Shown here piece by piece: positions 7,454-16,262 of a stretch of 64,000 nucleotides of DNA. This DNA is from Crassaminicella profunda (GTDB lineage Bacteria; Bacillota; Clostridia; Peptostreptococcales; Thermotaleaceae), in contig NZ_CP082326.1 of NCBI RefSeq assembly GCF_019884785.1, forward strand, positions 4,519,355 to 4,583,354. The letters run 5' to 3'. Below the pieces are notes generated by a model. That model had not been told where the DNA came from. It made no database searches and saw nothing but the letters and a program-made list of their open reading frames with translations. Numbering within the stretch: the stretch's first letter is position 1; each line of letters starts with the position of its first letter. Position numbers and translations under genes: made by a program.

Positions 7454-8647
7454 ATGGAAAGTGAACAAAGAGAGCAAGAAATTATTGATGTGCCTGCATT
7501 CTATTATGTAGAAAATAAAGAGGAAAAAAAGCCTAAAAAAAGAAGAAAGTTAACCCTTATGGTGATTATTTTGGTGTCAGCCTTGATCGGGGGAGTTATT
7601 TCTAGCTATGTGATGCCTGTATATGTATTTGGCAATTTGATTCCTTACCCGCAAAATTATTTTGGTTCTGATGTAAAACAAGTGATTAATGTAAATCCTA
7701 AGAGTACAGAATTTTTAGTATCTGCCGTTGCAAAAAAGGCCATGCCATCTGTTGTAGGGATTACAACAAAAAGTATTGAAAGAGATTTTTTCTTTGGACC
7801 AAGAACATCAAAGGGATTAGGAACAGGAGTAGTTGTAGACAAAAGAGGATATATACTGACTAATGCCCATGTAGTAAACAATGGAAATGTTGAGGAATTA
7901 AATGTATTATTTGATGATGGCACCAAAAAAAATGCCAAAATACTTTGGAACGATCCAGCACTAGATTTAGCGGTGATTAAAGTGGATGGTGTAAATGTAA
8001 CTCCTGCAGATCTAGGAAATTCAGACCATTTACAGGTAGGAGAAGTGGCTATTGCTATAGGAAATCCTTTAGGAATGGAGTTTGAAAAGACGGTCACATC
8101 AGGGATTATTAGTGGGCTAAACAGAAGCGTAGAAATTAATAATAATGAAAGAATTGAAAATTTAATCCAAACAGATGCATCTATCAATCCAGGAAATAGT
8201 GGAGGACCACTTCTTAATAGTAAAGGAGAAGTAATTGGTATCAATACAGCTAAAATGAAGTCTGGAGAAGGATTAGGATTTGCTATTCCCATTAATATAG
8301 CAAAGCCAATTGTGGATCAGTTTATTGAAAAAGGAGAATTCAGAAAAGTATATATAGGAATTCAAGGGATGAATGTAAATGTATTTGAAAGAAGTACAGG
8401 AATAGATTTGGCTCCTGAGGAAGGGATCTATATAGCAAGAATTTATAAAGATTCTCCTGCAGCTAAAGGCGGTTTAAATACTGGAGATATAATTGTTGGC
8501 GTAGGGAATAGTAAAATAACTAGTATGACCCAATTAGTAAAAGAGCTTTATAAACACAGACCAGGAGATACGATCAATATTAAAATTATGAGAAATGATC
8601 AAGAAAAAACTTTAAAAATAAAATTAGAAAAAATACCTACAAATTAA
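7454..8647 (+). CDS. HtrA/DegP-type serine protease with PDZ domain
   Basis: This 397-residue protein has a cytoplasmic tail rich in Lys/Arg, one membrane helix (about 35-55), a trypsin-like protease domain with catalytic triad H139 (LTNAHVV), D171 (LDLAVIK) and S249 (GNSGGP), and one C-terminal PDZ domain (about 295-390). Membrane-anchored HtrA proteases of Firmicutes degrade misfolded proteins at the outer face of the membrane. The gene follows the two-component pair. The regulator may control it, although a separate promoter in the 80-bp gap is possible. A terminator follows. Confidence 0.92.
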   Translation: MESEQREQEIIDVPAFYYVENKEEKKPKKRRKLTLMVIILVSALIGGVISSYVMPVYVFGNLIPYPQNYFGSDVKQVINVNPKSTEFLVSAVAKKAMPSVVGITTKSIERDFFFGPRTSKGLGTGVVVDKRGYILTNAHVVNNGNVEELNVLFDDGTKKNAKILWNDPALDLAVIKVDGVNVTPADLGNSDHLQVGEVAIAIGNPLGMEFEKTVTSGIISGLNRSVEINNNERIENLIQTDASINPGNSGGPLLNSKGEVIGINTAKMKSGEGLGFAIPINIAKPIVDQFIEKGEFRKVYIGIQGMNVNVFERSTGIDLAPEEGIYIARIYKDSPAAKGGLNTGDIIVGVGNSKITSMTQLVKELYKHRPGDTINIKIMRNDQEKTLKIKLEKIPTN

Positions 8648-8649
8648 GA

Positions 8650-8681
8650 ATAAGCCAGTTTAAAAGCTGGCTTTTTTTTTG
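8650..8681 (+). terminator. Terminator after htrA-like gene
   Basis: An AAGCCAGTTT/AAGCTGGCTT hairpin is followed by a run of T residues. Confidence 0.85.
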
Positions 8682-8786
8682 AAAAAATTTTATTTAACTT
8701 CCCATATCTGATAAGTTTTGGTATGGATAAAAAGAAAAAAAGGTAGCAACATAATAATGAACTCCAAAAATAAAGGAGGGATTTAT

Positions 8787-8960
8787 GTGGAAGTTCGTGA
8801 AGGAGCAATACCAACAGCTTTAGGTTCAGCTGTTACTATTACAGGAGCCATTATGAAAAGAAAAGAAGTTGCACCTATGATTGCTGCAGGGATTGTAGGG
8901 TTTGGATTGGCTCATATTCTTCTTGGTGCAGTAGATATGGTACAACATAATCATAGGTGA
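8787..8960 (+). CDS. Small membrane protein of unknown function
   Basis: This 57-residue protein starts MEVREGAIPTALGSA and has one or two hydrophobic stretches (APMIAAGIVGFGLAHILLG). The GTG at 8787 is chosen because AAAGGAGGG lies six bases upstream; the longer in-frame reading from 8718 would translate through that ribosome site. No known domain was recognised. A hairpin terminator (8968-8996) follows. Confidence 0.6.
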   Translation: MEVREGAIPTALGSAVTITGAIMKRKEVAPMIAAGIVGFGLAHILLGAVDMVQHNHR

Positions 8961-8967
8961 TAAAAGA

Positions 8968-8996
8968 TAGGCGAGGTGTGTCCTCGCTTATTTTTT
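8968..8996 (+). terminator. Rho-independent terminator
   Basis: An AGGCGAGG/CCTCGCTT hairpin is followed by ATTTTTTATA. Confidence 0.8.
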
Positions 8997-9118
8997 ATAC
9001 ATTACCTTTTGGGATTGAGAAATAATACAAACATTAGATAAACTTTCAAGCCATATAAAAAGAAAAAACAACAGACAATAAGAATGTAAAGTGAATTAAA
9101 ATAGAAAGGAGCCTAACA

Positions 9119-9694
9119 ATGAAAAAGCATAGAAAATGTATTTCTGTAATAGCGGTTATTTTTGTGTTCGCAGCCTTTTTAAGTTTAGGTTGTACACCAG
9201 CTAAAAGACCTATTCCAGAAACAAATCGGTATGACAATAAAGTGGTTCCAAGAGAAAATCGTTATGATACAAATCAAAATATGACAGATATGTATGATAA
9301 TGATACCATTCCAGACAGATATGGGGATCAAAACGATTTAACCTATGATAATATTCCAAAGAACATGGATAATTATGGTATCAATGAAAAAGGCGAAAAT
9401 GTAACTTTAGAGAGAGAAATTGAAAGAATGTCAGGAATAGAAGATGCAGTAGTGATTCTAGACAGAAATACTTGTTATGTAGGAGTAGATACGGATACTG
9501 GAACGCCTGTTGAAAACATGAAAGCAACCCAAACCACTATTGCAAGTAAAGTAAGAGAAAAAATGCCTAATGTATCAAGAGTATACGTTACTTCAGAAGA
9601 AGATCGCGTAAAAAGATTAAGAGGCTTTAGAACAAATATAATGAATGGAAGAGATGTTAGAGATTTTGTTGATCAAATACAAGATTTATTCTAA
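9119..9694 (+). CDS. YhcN/YlaJ-family sporulation lipoprotein
   Basis: This 191-residue protein has a lipoprotein signal peptide ending in SLGC (lipobox Cys near residue 25). A low-complexity Asn/Asp/Tyr-rich linker follows (about 30-95). The C-terminal domain has ERMSGIEDAVVILDRNTCYVG, given here as GIEDAVVILD and CYVGVD, and ends with VYVTSEEDRV, as in the YhcN/YlaJ family found in spore inner membranes. The role in the family is linked to spore outgrowth but is not defined biochemically. A GAAAGGAG site precedes the ATG. Confidence 0.82.
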   Translation: MKKHRKCISVIAVIFVFAAFLSLGCTPAKRPIPETNRYDNKVVPRENRYDTNQNMTDMYDNDTIPDRYGDQNDLTYDNIPKNMDNYGINEKGENVTLEREIERMSGIEDAVVILDRNTCYVGVDTDTGTPVENMKATQTTIASKVREKMPNVSRVYVTSEEDRVKRLRGFRTNIMNGRDVRDFVDQIQDLF

Positions 9695-9697
9695 ATC

Positions 9698-9734
9698 AAA
9701 AAGGTTTCTCCATGAAGGAGAAACCTTTTTAAAG
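9698..9734 (+). terminator. Rho-independent terminator
   Basis: An AAAAAGGTTTCTCC/GGAGAAACCTTTTT hairpin lies between convergent genes and can act in both directions. Confidence 0.85.
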
Positions 9735-9737
9735 TAA

Positions 9738-10058
9738 TTATTTGCACTTATGATTGTTCATGCACTGCATAGCACGAATTTTAGCAGCTTCTGCTTTACA
9801 CATATAAGCCATATATTCATTCATATGTTCTGCACAGCATAGTTCTTCTTCATCATAGTCTCCCATCATAGGAGGGCACATAGGCATTTGAGGACAACCC
9901 ATACCACCCATCATAGGCATTTGAGGATAAGGCATTGGCATACCGCCCATCATAGGCATTTGAGGCATTGGCATACCACCCATCATAGGCATTTGAGGAT
10001 ACATTGGGCACTCGTACTCATTACCATAATCTTTCATATAATCATCACATCTAGACAT
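9738..10058 (-). CDS. Methionine/proline-rich repeat protein
   Basis: This 106-residue protein starts MSRCDDYMKDYG. Its middle is a run of near-identical units of the form PQMPMMGGMPM (about three to four copies), and its C-terminus contains several Cys and His residues (EELCCAEH, YMCKAEAAK, NNHKCK). The ATG at 10058 is preferred because GGGGG lies just upstream. The Met and Cys content suggests binding of soft metals, or a spore-coat-like structural role, but neither is shown. No close family was recognised. Confidence 0.6.
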   Translation of the reverse strand: MSRCDDYMKDYGNEYECPMYPQMPMMGGMPMPQMPMMGGMPMPYPQMPMMGGMGCPQMPMCPPMMGDYDEEELCCAEHMNEYMAYMCKAEAAKIRAMQCMNNHKCK

Positions 10059-10220
10059 TGTATTTCCCCCTTGCAATTATTTAAGATGTATTTTGTTCTC
10101 TCTGTTATAACATATGCATTATTAAGGAATTGTGACACAATAAAAAAGTATCAAGTAAGGTACCTAAAATAAAAATTATTTACGTATCCTGTACAAGAAG
10201 AATGTATGGGAGGAGATAAA

Positions 10221-11315
10221 ATGAAGAAAAAAGTTAGTTTGATTTTAGTATTTACGTTAGTATTATCTATTTTTTGCATACAAGGGTATGCGTATGGTTC
10301 TAAAAAATTTGTACCGCCAGGATTGGCTAAAAAGGGAGGTCTACCACCAGGATTAGCAAAAAAGGAAACTTTACCACCTGGGTGGGCTAACAAAGTTAAT
10401 CCATCAGAAGAGGAAGAGATCATAGAAGAAACAGGATTAACAGGAATTGTGAAAGAAGTAGATGAAAATACTTTAAAAATTAAAATGAATACAGGACTTT
10501 TTATCTTAGAGATAGAAAATTCTACAATAATCAAGATAAATGGTGAAGCTGTTAGTTTAGACCATATAGATGTTGGAGATGAAATAAACATTAAAATTCA
10601 TGATCAAAATAATTTGATAGAGATTGATCGTGCTAACCAAAAGAGGACACAGTTTGTTACAGGAAAATTACTATGGATTGAAAATGAAGAAAAAATTGCT
10701 ATAAAAGCAAATGAAGACATTAAAACCTATAAGATAGCAGAGAATGTAAAGGTATATATTCATGACCAATTAAAAACTTTAGGGGATTTAAAAGAAAATG
10801 AAATAATAAAAGTTAGGGTAGAGGATGACAAGATAACATTTATTAAATGGAATCCCAGTGTTTTAGTAGAAGATATAATTTTTAAAGGAACTATTCATAC
10901 AATAGATCAGGATGAAAAAGAAATTGTTGTAAAAAATCAGCATGCAATAAAATTATTTAAAATTCATGATGATACGATGATAAAAATTGATGGAGATGAG
11001 GAAACTTTTAACTACCTAGAAAAAGGTATGATTGTTCAGGTATTTTTTGAAGAAGATAAGGTTGTAAAAATACTTGCAGAAAAATTAGAAAACAGATATG
11101 AAGGAAAATTAATCAAAATCCAGTCTGGATTACATCATGAAATAACAATTGAGTTAAAGGATGAAACAAAAGACTTTATCATTGATGAAGATGTAGAAAT
11201 TGAGAATGAAGATGGGGAAGAAATAGACTTTGTAGAATTATTTGATAAAATTAAAAGTCAAGTAAAAATAAAGACAGAAAATAATAAGGTTGTTTTTATA
11301 GAAGTAGAAGAATAA
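10221..11315 (+). CDS. Secreted PPGLAKK-repeat protein of unknown function
   Basis: This 364-residue protein starts at ATG 10221 (GGGAGGAG site) and has a signal peptide (KKKVSLILVFTLVLS...QGYAYG). Right after the predicted cleavage come three Pro-Gly units: PPGLAKKGG, PPGLAKKET and PPGWANK. The rest is a series of about five beta-rich segments of 60 residues (for example GIVKEVDENTLKIKMN and GKLLWIENEEKIAIKA), which look like repeated small OB/DUF5666-like barrels. It is acidic and presumably exported. Function is unknown. Confidence 0.65.
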   Translation: MKKKVSLILVFTLVLSIFCIQGYAYGSKKFVPPGLAKKGGLPPGLAKKETLPPGWANKVNPSEEEEIIEETGLTGIVKEVDENTLKIKMNTGLFILEIENSTIIKINGEAVSLDHIDVGDEINIKIHDQNNLIEIDRANQKRTQFVTGKLLWIENEEKIAIKANEDIKTYKIAENVKVYIHDQLKTLGDLKENEIIKVRVEDDKITFIKWNPSVLVEDIIFKGTIHTIDQDEKEIVVKNQHAIKLFKIHDDTMIKIDGDEETFNYLEKGMIVQVFFEEDKVVKILAEKLENRYEGKLIKIQSGLHHEITIELKDETKDFIIDEDVEIENEDGEEIDFVELFDKIKSQVKIKTENNKVVFIEVEE

Positions 11316-11317
11316 AG

Positions 11318-11357
11318 GAGTGAGCTATGATTCTGATTGAATCATAGCTTTTTTATT
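11318..11357 (+). terminator. Rho-independent terminator
   Basis: A GAGCTATGATTC/GAATCATAGCTT hairpin is followed by TTTTTAT, directly after the secreted protein gene. Confidence 0.85.
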
Positions 11358-11503
11358 ATACATAGAAAATACACCTATTCAATCATAATATTTTAGCACG
11401 TATTCATAACCTTTTTTTCTATGAAGAGGCACTTTGCTTTGAATAAGGGCAGAATCTCTGGAAAAACTAAAATAAAAACAAAGATATTTAAGAGCAGCTT
11501 TAC

Positions 11504-11560
11504 TTGACAAAATATAAAAAAATAGATAATATAAACATATACCTTAGGGGGGTATAGTAT
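11504..11560 (+). promoter_or_regulatory. copA promoter with CsoR-type operator
   Basis: TTGACA (11504-11509) and TAATAT (11527-11532) are separated by 17 bases. They are followed by TATACC-TTAGGGG-GGTATA (11538-11556), an inverted repeat resembling CsoR operators (TACC...GGTA). It overlaps the expected start of transcription, so a bound repressor would block copA. A CsoR-type gene lies downstream at 14204. Confidence 0.75.
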
Positions 11561-11574
11561 AAGGAGGTGCAAAA

Positions 11575-14025
11575 ATGTTATCTAAAAGATTTAAGATACA
11601 AGGAATGAGCTGTGCAGCTTGCGCTAGAGCTGCTGAAAAAGCTGTGAAAAAGTTAGACGGGATTACAGAAGCTAATGTTAACTTTGCTACAGAAAAGTTA
11701 GTGTGTACTTATGATGAGAGTAAAATAGCATTAGAAGATATAAAAGAGACGATAAAAAAAGCAGGCTATACAGCTATGGACGAGGAAAATACGAAAGAAA
11801 TCACTATTGGGATAGAGGGCATGACCTGAGCAGCCTGCACAAGAGCAGTTGATCGTGCTATCAACAAATTAGAAGGAATAAAATCTATAAATGTGAATAT
11901 AGCCACTAATAAGGCTACGATTGTTTATGACATGAACAAGGTCAGAATAGCAGAAATAAAAGAGGCTATAAAAAAAGCAGGATATACCCCAGCTGAAATT
12001 GAGAAAAAGAATCAAACAGATGAAAATAAAGAAACTCAAAAAAAAGAAATCAATATTTTAAAGAAAAAATTTATTGTATCTTTAATATTTGCAGTCCCTT
12101 TATTGTATATTGCTATGGGACCGATGATTGGATTAAAATTACCAGAGATGATAGATTCAGTTAAAAATCCAATGAATTTTGCTTATGTACAAATACTTTT
12201 GGTAATTCCTGTATTGTTTGCGGGCAATAAGTTTTATATAAAAGGAATCAGTGCAATTTTTAGGAAGAGTCCAACGATGGATTCGTTAGTAGCTATGGGA
12301 ACGGGTGCAGCTGTTATTTATGGATTTTATGCAGCCTATAGAATTGCTATTGGAGATGTTCATTATGCCCATGATTTATATTTTGAATCAGCAGGGGTGA
12401 TTATTACATTAATTCTTTTAGGAAAAACCTTAGAATCTATAAGTAAAGGAAAAACGTCTGAAGCTATAAAAAAATTGATGGGACTTACTCCAAAGACAGC
12501 CATAGTGATACAAGATCATCAAGAAATAGAAGTATCCATAGAAGAAGTAGAGGCAGGAGATTTGATTATTGTAAAACCTGGAATGAAGATTCCTGTAGAT
12601 GGAGAAGTGGTAGAGGGAAATACGTCAGTGGATGAATCTATGCTTACAGGAGAGAGTATTCCTGTGGAAAAAAGAAGAGGAAACAAAGTTGTTGGAGGAA
12701 GTATCAATAAGCAAGGGGTTATAAAATTTCGTGCAACAAAGGTAGGAAGTGATACAGCCCTTGCTCAAATTATTAAATTAGTAGAGGAAGCTCAAGGATC
12801 AAAAGCACCTATTGCAAAAATGGCAGATATTGTTTCATCCTATTTTGTACCTGTAGTGTTTGGAATTGCTGTACTTTCTGCATTAGCGTGGCATATAAGT
12901 GGTGCTAGTCCTGTATTTTCTTTAACCATATTTATTGCGGTTATGGTTATTGCTTGTCCTTGTGCATTAGGTCTTGCTACACCAACAGCTATTATGGTTG
13001 GAACAGGAAAGGGTGCAGAACATGGGGTTTTAATCAAGGGAGGAGAAGCCCTAGAAGGAGCTCATAAAATACAGACGATCGTATTTGATAAAACAGGAAC
13101 TATTACAGAAGGAAGACCAGAGGTAACAGATATTATTACGGTTGGAGAAATAGATAAAAACAAATTACTTCAAATTGCAGCTTCTGCTGAGAAGGGTTCA
13201 GAGCATCCTTTAGGAGAAGCTATTGTAAAAGGTGCAGAAAAAGAGAAAATTGAAATATTAAAAGTGGAAAATTTTTATGCTATCCCTGGACATGGTATTG
13301 AAGTACAATTAGAAAATAAAAATGTGTTATTAGGGAATCGTAAATTGATGAAAGATAAAAATATTAATTTATCCATATTAGAAGAAGTTTCAGACAAATT
13401 GGCAGCTGAGGGAAAGACGCCTATGTATATAGCTATAAACAATAAGCTTTCAGGAATTATTGCTGTAGCAGATGTTGTCAAAAAAAGCAGTAAAGAAGCC
13501 ATTAGAAAGATTCATGAAATGGGTATAGAGGTAGCCATGATTACAGGAGATAATAAAAGAACAGCAGAGAATATTGCAAAGCAAGTGGGCATAGATAGGG
13601 TTCTTGCTGAGGTGTTGCCTCAGCATAAAGCAGAGAACGTAAAAAAAATACAACAAGAGGGTAAAGTTGTAGCTATGGTTGGAGATGGTATTAACGATGC
13701 ACCTGCATTAGCGTCAGCGGATATTGGTATTGCTATAGGATCAGGTACTGATGTGGCCATAGAGTCAGCGGATATTGTGCTCATGAGAAGTGATTTATTA
13801 GATGTAGTTACTGCCATTAAATTAAGTAAAAGTACCATTAGAAATATCAAACAAAATCTATTTTGGGCATTTTTTTACAATTCATTAGGCATTCCTCTAG
13901 CAGCAGGATTATTTTATGCTTTTGGAGGACCACTACTTAATCCCATGTTTGCAGGAGCGGCTATGTCACTGAGTTCTGTATCTGTTGTGAGTAATGCTCT
14001 TAGATTAAAAGGGTTTAAACCTTAA
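11575..14025 (+). CDS. copA: Copper-exporting P1B-type ATPase, with in-frame UGA at codon 85
   Basis: If the UGA at 11827-11829 is decoded, this is one 816-residue protein, normal for CopA. The order is HMA1 (GMSCAAC, Cys13/Cys16), HMA2 (GMT-UGA-AAC, position 85/Cys88), eight membrane helices, TGES (actuator), the CPC copper site (ACPCALG), DKTGT (phosphorylated Asp) and GDGINDAP. It exports Cu(I) from the cytoplasm. The UGA replaces the first Cys of the second metal motif. The downstream frame has no ribosome site of its own, so either UGA is read (as selenocysteine or by suppression) or the gene is broken. The AAGGAGGTG site before ATG 11575 is strong. Confidence 0.85.
11848..11865 (+). promoter_or_regulatory. 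Possible bacterial SECIS stem-loop
   Basis: A perfect 6-bp stem GTTGAT/ATCAAC encloses the loop CGTGCT. The loop begins 24 bases after the UGA and has G among its first two bases. Both properties fall within the general description of bacterial SECIS elements (16-37 bases, G early in the loop). A stem of this size can occur by chance. Confidence 0.4.
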
Positions 14026-14152
14026 GGAAGCAATTGTAGATTTACAAGGGAAAAATGCTATGGTAGAATTAAATCAAGATATGGATAATACTCTATTGAA
14101 AGAGGCTGTAGAAGAAGCAGGATATGATGTTATAGGAATGAAAAACATTTAG
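14026..14152 (+). pseudogene. copZ-like copper chaperone remnant
   Basis: Directly after the copA stop, another frame reads EAIVDLQGKNAMVELNQD, then LLKEAVEEAGYDVIGMKNI and a stop at 14150. This is the C-terminal half of an HMA-type copper chaperone. The N-terminal half with the GMTCxxC metal site is missing, and there is no ribosome site or suitable start. It is most likely the remains of a copZ gene shortened by a deletion. Confidence 0.7.
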
Positions 14153-14155
14153 CCC

Positions 14156-14190
14156 AAAAAGTCTTAGATAATATCTAAGACTTTTTTTAT
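14156..14190 (+). terminator. Rho-independent terminator
   Basis: An AAAGTCTTAGATA/TATCTAAGACTTT hairpin followed by T residues separates copA from csoR. Confidence 0.85.
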
Positions 14191-14203
14191 AAGGAGGAGC
14201 GGG

Positions 14204-14536
14204 ATGAGTAAACTCGAAAAAAATTCAGTGAAAAATCATTGTGAAAAAAAGATGAATGAAAGACATGTAGATAGACCAGAAAAAGTAAATAATGCTTTAA
14301 TAAATAGACTAAATAGGATTGAAGGACAGGTAAGAGGAATCAAAGGAATGATTGAAAAAGGTGTATATTGTGATGATGTGCTCATTCAAATAGCAGCAGT
14401 TCAATCAGCAATGAAAGGGGTAGCTAAATTATTATTAGAAAGTCATATGCATACTTGTATTGTAGATAAGATTAAATCGGGGGATGAAGATGTGGTAGAT
14501 GAATTTTTAAAGACTATTGAACGAATGATTAAATAA
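14204..14536 (+). CDS. csoR: CsoR-family copper-sensing repressor
   Basis: This 110-residue, all-helical regulator has the DUF156/CsoR signature RLNRIEGQVRGIKGMIE and the Cu(I) ligands C56, H81 and C85 in the expected Cys-x24-His-x3-Cys spacing. Copper binding is known to release CsoR from DNA. A matching operator lies in front of copA, so it most likely represses copA. The N-terminus is about 30 residues longer than minimal CsoR and carries extra Cys and His residues. The ATG follows AAGGAGGAG. Confidence 0.88.
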   Translation: MSKLEKNSVKNHCEKKMNERHVDRPEKVNNALINRLNRIEGQVRGIKGMIEKGVYCDDVLIQIAAVQSAMKGVAKLLLESHMHTCIVDKIKSGDEDVVDEFLKTIERMIK

Positions 14537-14568
14537 AAGGCGGGAAAATTCCCGCCTTTTTTAAAATT
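14537..14568. terminator. Bidirectional terminator
   Basis: An AAAGGCGGGAA/TTCCCGCCTTT hairpin lies between csoR and the convergent ribH. Confidence 0.88.
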
Positions 14569-15022
14569 CTTTTAATAAGTTGGCCATTTCAATGGCTGTA
14601 ACAGCTGCATCATAACCTTTATTTCCAGCTTTTGTACCAGCACGCTCGATTGCTTGTTCGATGGTATCTGTTGTAAGTACACCAAATATTACAGGAACTT
14701 CAGTTTCTAAGGATACATGTGCAATTCCTTTAGTCACTTCATTAGATACATAATCAAAGTGAGGAGTAGATCCTTTTATTACAGCACCTAAACAAATAAC
14801 ACCATCATATTTTTGGGATTTTGCCATTTTTTTTGCAATTAGTGGAATTTCAAAGGCACCAGGAACCCAAGTAATTTCAATGTTTTCTTCTCCAACACCA
14901 TGACGTTTTAAACCATCTAATGCACCAGATAATAGTTTACCACCGATGAATTCGTTAAATCTTCCTACAATAATACCAAACTTTAAACCTTCTGCAATTA
15001 ATTTACCTTCATAAATTTTCAT
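14561..15022 (-). CDS. ribH: 6,7-dimethyl-8-ribityllumazine synthase
   Basis: This 153-residue protein has full lumazine-synthase length. It condenses 3,4-dihydroxy-2-butanone 4-phosphate with the ribityl-pyrimidine, the penultimate step of riboflavin synthesis. Visible signatures are GRFNEFI near the N-terminus, [24 protein letters not shown] and [17 protein letters not shown]. The His of the conserved HFD loop is present. It is the last gene of the ribD-ribE-ribBA-ribH operon and starts 3 bp after ribBA. Confidence 0.95.
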   Translation of the reverse strand: MKIYEGKLIAEGLKFGIIVGRFNEFIGGKLLSGALDGLKRHGVGEENIEITWVPGAFEIPLIAKKMAKSQKYDGVICLGAVIKGSTPHFDYVSNEVTKGIAHVSLETEVPVIFGVLTTDTIEQAIERAGTKAGNKGYDAAVTAIEMANLLKEF

Positions 15023-15024
15023 GT

Positions 15025-16233
15025 CTATTCCTCCTCAAATTTTAACATATGGCCCATTTTTTCTTGCTTTGTTTTTAAATAAAATTCATTTTCCTGCGTG
15101 TAATCTATTTGAATAGGGACTCTTTCTACAACTTCAAGATCATAACCTGAAATACCTGATATTTTCTTTGGGTTATTTGTCATTAATTTTATTTTTTTGA
15201 TTCCTAGGTCAGATAGAATTTGTGCACCTATCCCATAATCTCTTAAATCTTCAGGGAAACCAAGGGCTAAATTAGCCTCTACCGTATCCATTCCTTCATC
15301 TTGAAGGGCATAAGCTTTTAATTTATTGATAAGACCTATCCCTCGTCCTTCTTGACGCATGTATAAAAGTACCCCTCGTCCTTCTTTTTCTATTTTTTGT
15401 AATGCTGTAGCCAATTGATCTCCACAGTCGCATCGAAGGGAACCGAAACAATCACCTGTTAAACACTCTGAATGAACACGGACTAAAGCTGGCTCATCCC
15501 TTTCCAAATCACCCTTTACCAATGCAACATGGTGTTCGCCATTTAATTTATTGATATAACCTACGATTTTGAAGTCTCCATATTTGGTAGGCATATTGGC
15601 TACAGTTACTTTTTCTATAAAGACTTCATTCTCTCTTCTATAATTAATTAGGTCTGCAATAGTAATAATTTTTAAATTGTGCTCTTTTACAAATTCCATC
15701 AACTCTGGGGTTCTTGCCATGGAACCATCTTCACTCATGATTTCGCAGATAACTCCAGCAGGATAAAGTCCCCCAAGGCGTGCTAAATCTACTGCAGCTT
15801 CTGTGTGGCCCGCTCTTTTTAATACGCCACCCCTCTTTGCTGCTAGAGGGAATACATGTCCTGGTCTTCTAAAATCCTCTGGCTTTGAAGTAGGATCTAA
15901 TACCTTCTCTATTGTGTGGGCTCTTTCAAAAGCTGAAATTCCTGTAGTTGTGTCTTCTGCATCAATAGATACTGTAAAGGCAGTCTCATGATTGTCTGTA
16001 TTGTGACTAACCATTTGAGGCATGTCAAGTGCTTCTAATCTTTCCTTTGTAATTGGCATACAAATTAAGCCTCGTCCATATTTAGCCATAAAGTTTATAG
16101 CTTCAGGGGTTACTTTTTCAGCAGCCATTAATAAATCCCCTTCATTTTCTCGATCTTCATCATCCACAACAACCACGATTTTTCCTAATTTTATATCTTC
16201 AATAGCTTCTTCAATGGTGTTAAATTTATACAT
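15025..16233 (-). CDS. ribBA: Bifunctional DHBP synthase / GTP cyclohydrolase II
   Basis: This 402-residue fusion has an N-terminal DHBP synthase domain (about 1-200: [11 protein letters not shown] and GHTEAAVDL) that makes 3,4-dihydroxy-2-butanone 4-phosphate. A C-terminal GTP cyclohydrolase II domain (about 205-400) has the zinc-binding pattern C-x10-C-x-C in [17 protein letters not shown]. It also shows RQEGRGIGL and the TNNPKK motif. Both entry reactions of riboflavin synthesis are thus made by one protein. Third gene of the rib operon. Confidence 0.95.
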   Translation of the reverse strand: MYKFNTIEEAIEDIKLGKIVVVVDDEDRENEGDLLMAAEKVTPEAINFMAKYGRGLICMPITKERLEALDMPQMVSHNTDNHETAFTVSIDAEDTTTGISAFERAHTIEKVLDPTSKPEDFRRPGHVFPLAAKRGGVLKRAGHTEAAVDLARLGGLYPAGVICEIMSEDGSMARTPELMEFVKEHNLKIITIADLINYRRENEVFIEKVTVANMPTKYGDFKIVGYINKLNGEHHVALVKGDLERDEPALVRVHSECLTGDCFGSLRCDCGDQLATALQKIEKEGRGVLLYMRQEGRGIGLINKLKAYALQDEGMDTVEANLALGFPEDLRDYGIGAQILSDLGIKKIKLMTNNPKKISGISGYDLEVVERVPIQIDYTQENEFYLKTKQEKMGHMLKFEEE

Positions 16234-16262
16234 AATTGATCACCTCATTTAGATTATATTTT

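Noticed and set aside
7657-8292. Long minus-strand ORF (211 residues) inside the HtrA gene
   Set aside because: It is antisense to a clearly conserved protease with an intact triad; the protein is a low-complexity shadow without a ribosome site.
9880-10010. Short tandem DNA repeats that might be a CRISPR or minisatellite
   Set aside because: The repeats are in frame and encode PQMPMMGGMPM units of a protein; there are no unique spacers.
9888-10172. Plus-strand ORF with HTTHHRHLR repeats
   Set aside because: It is the complement of the Met/Pro-rich repeat gene; the His repeats are produced by reverse reading of CAT-rich codons, and there is no ribosome site.
11893-14025. copA read as two separate genes split at the UGA
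   Set aside because: The second frame begins without a ribosome site inside an HMA domain; a single frame with a recoded or mutated codon explains it better.
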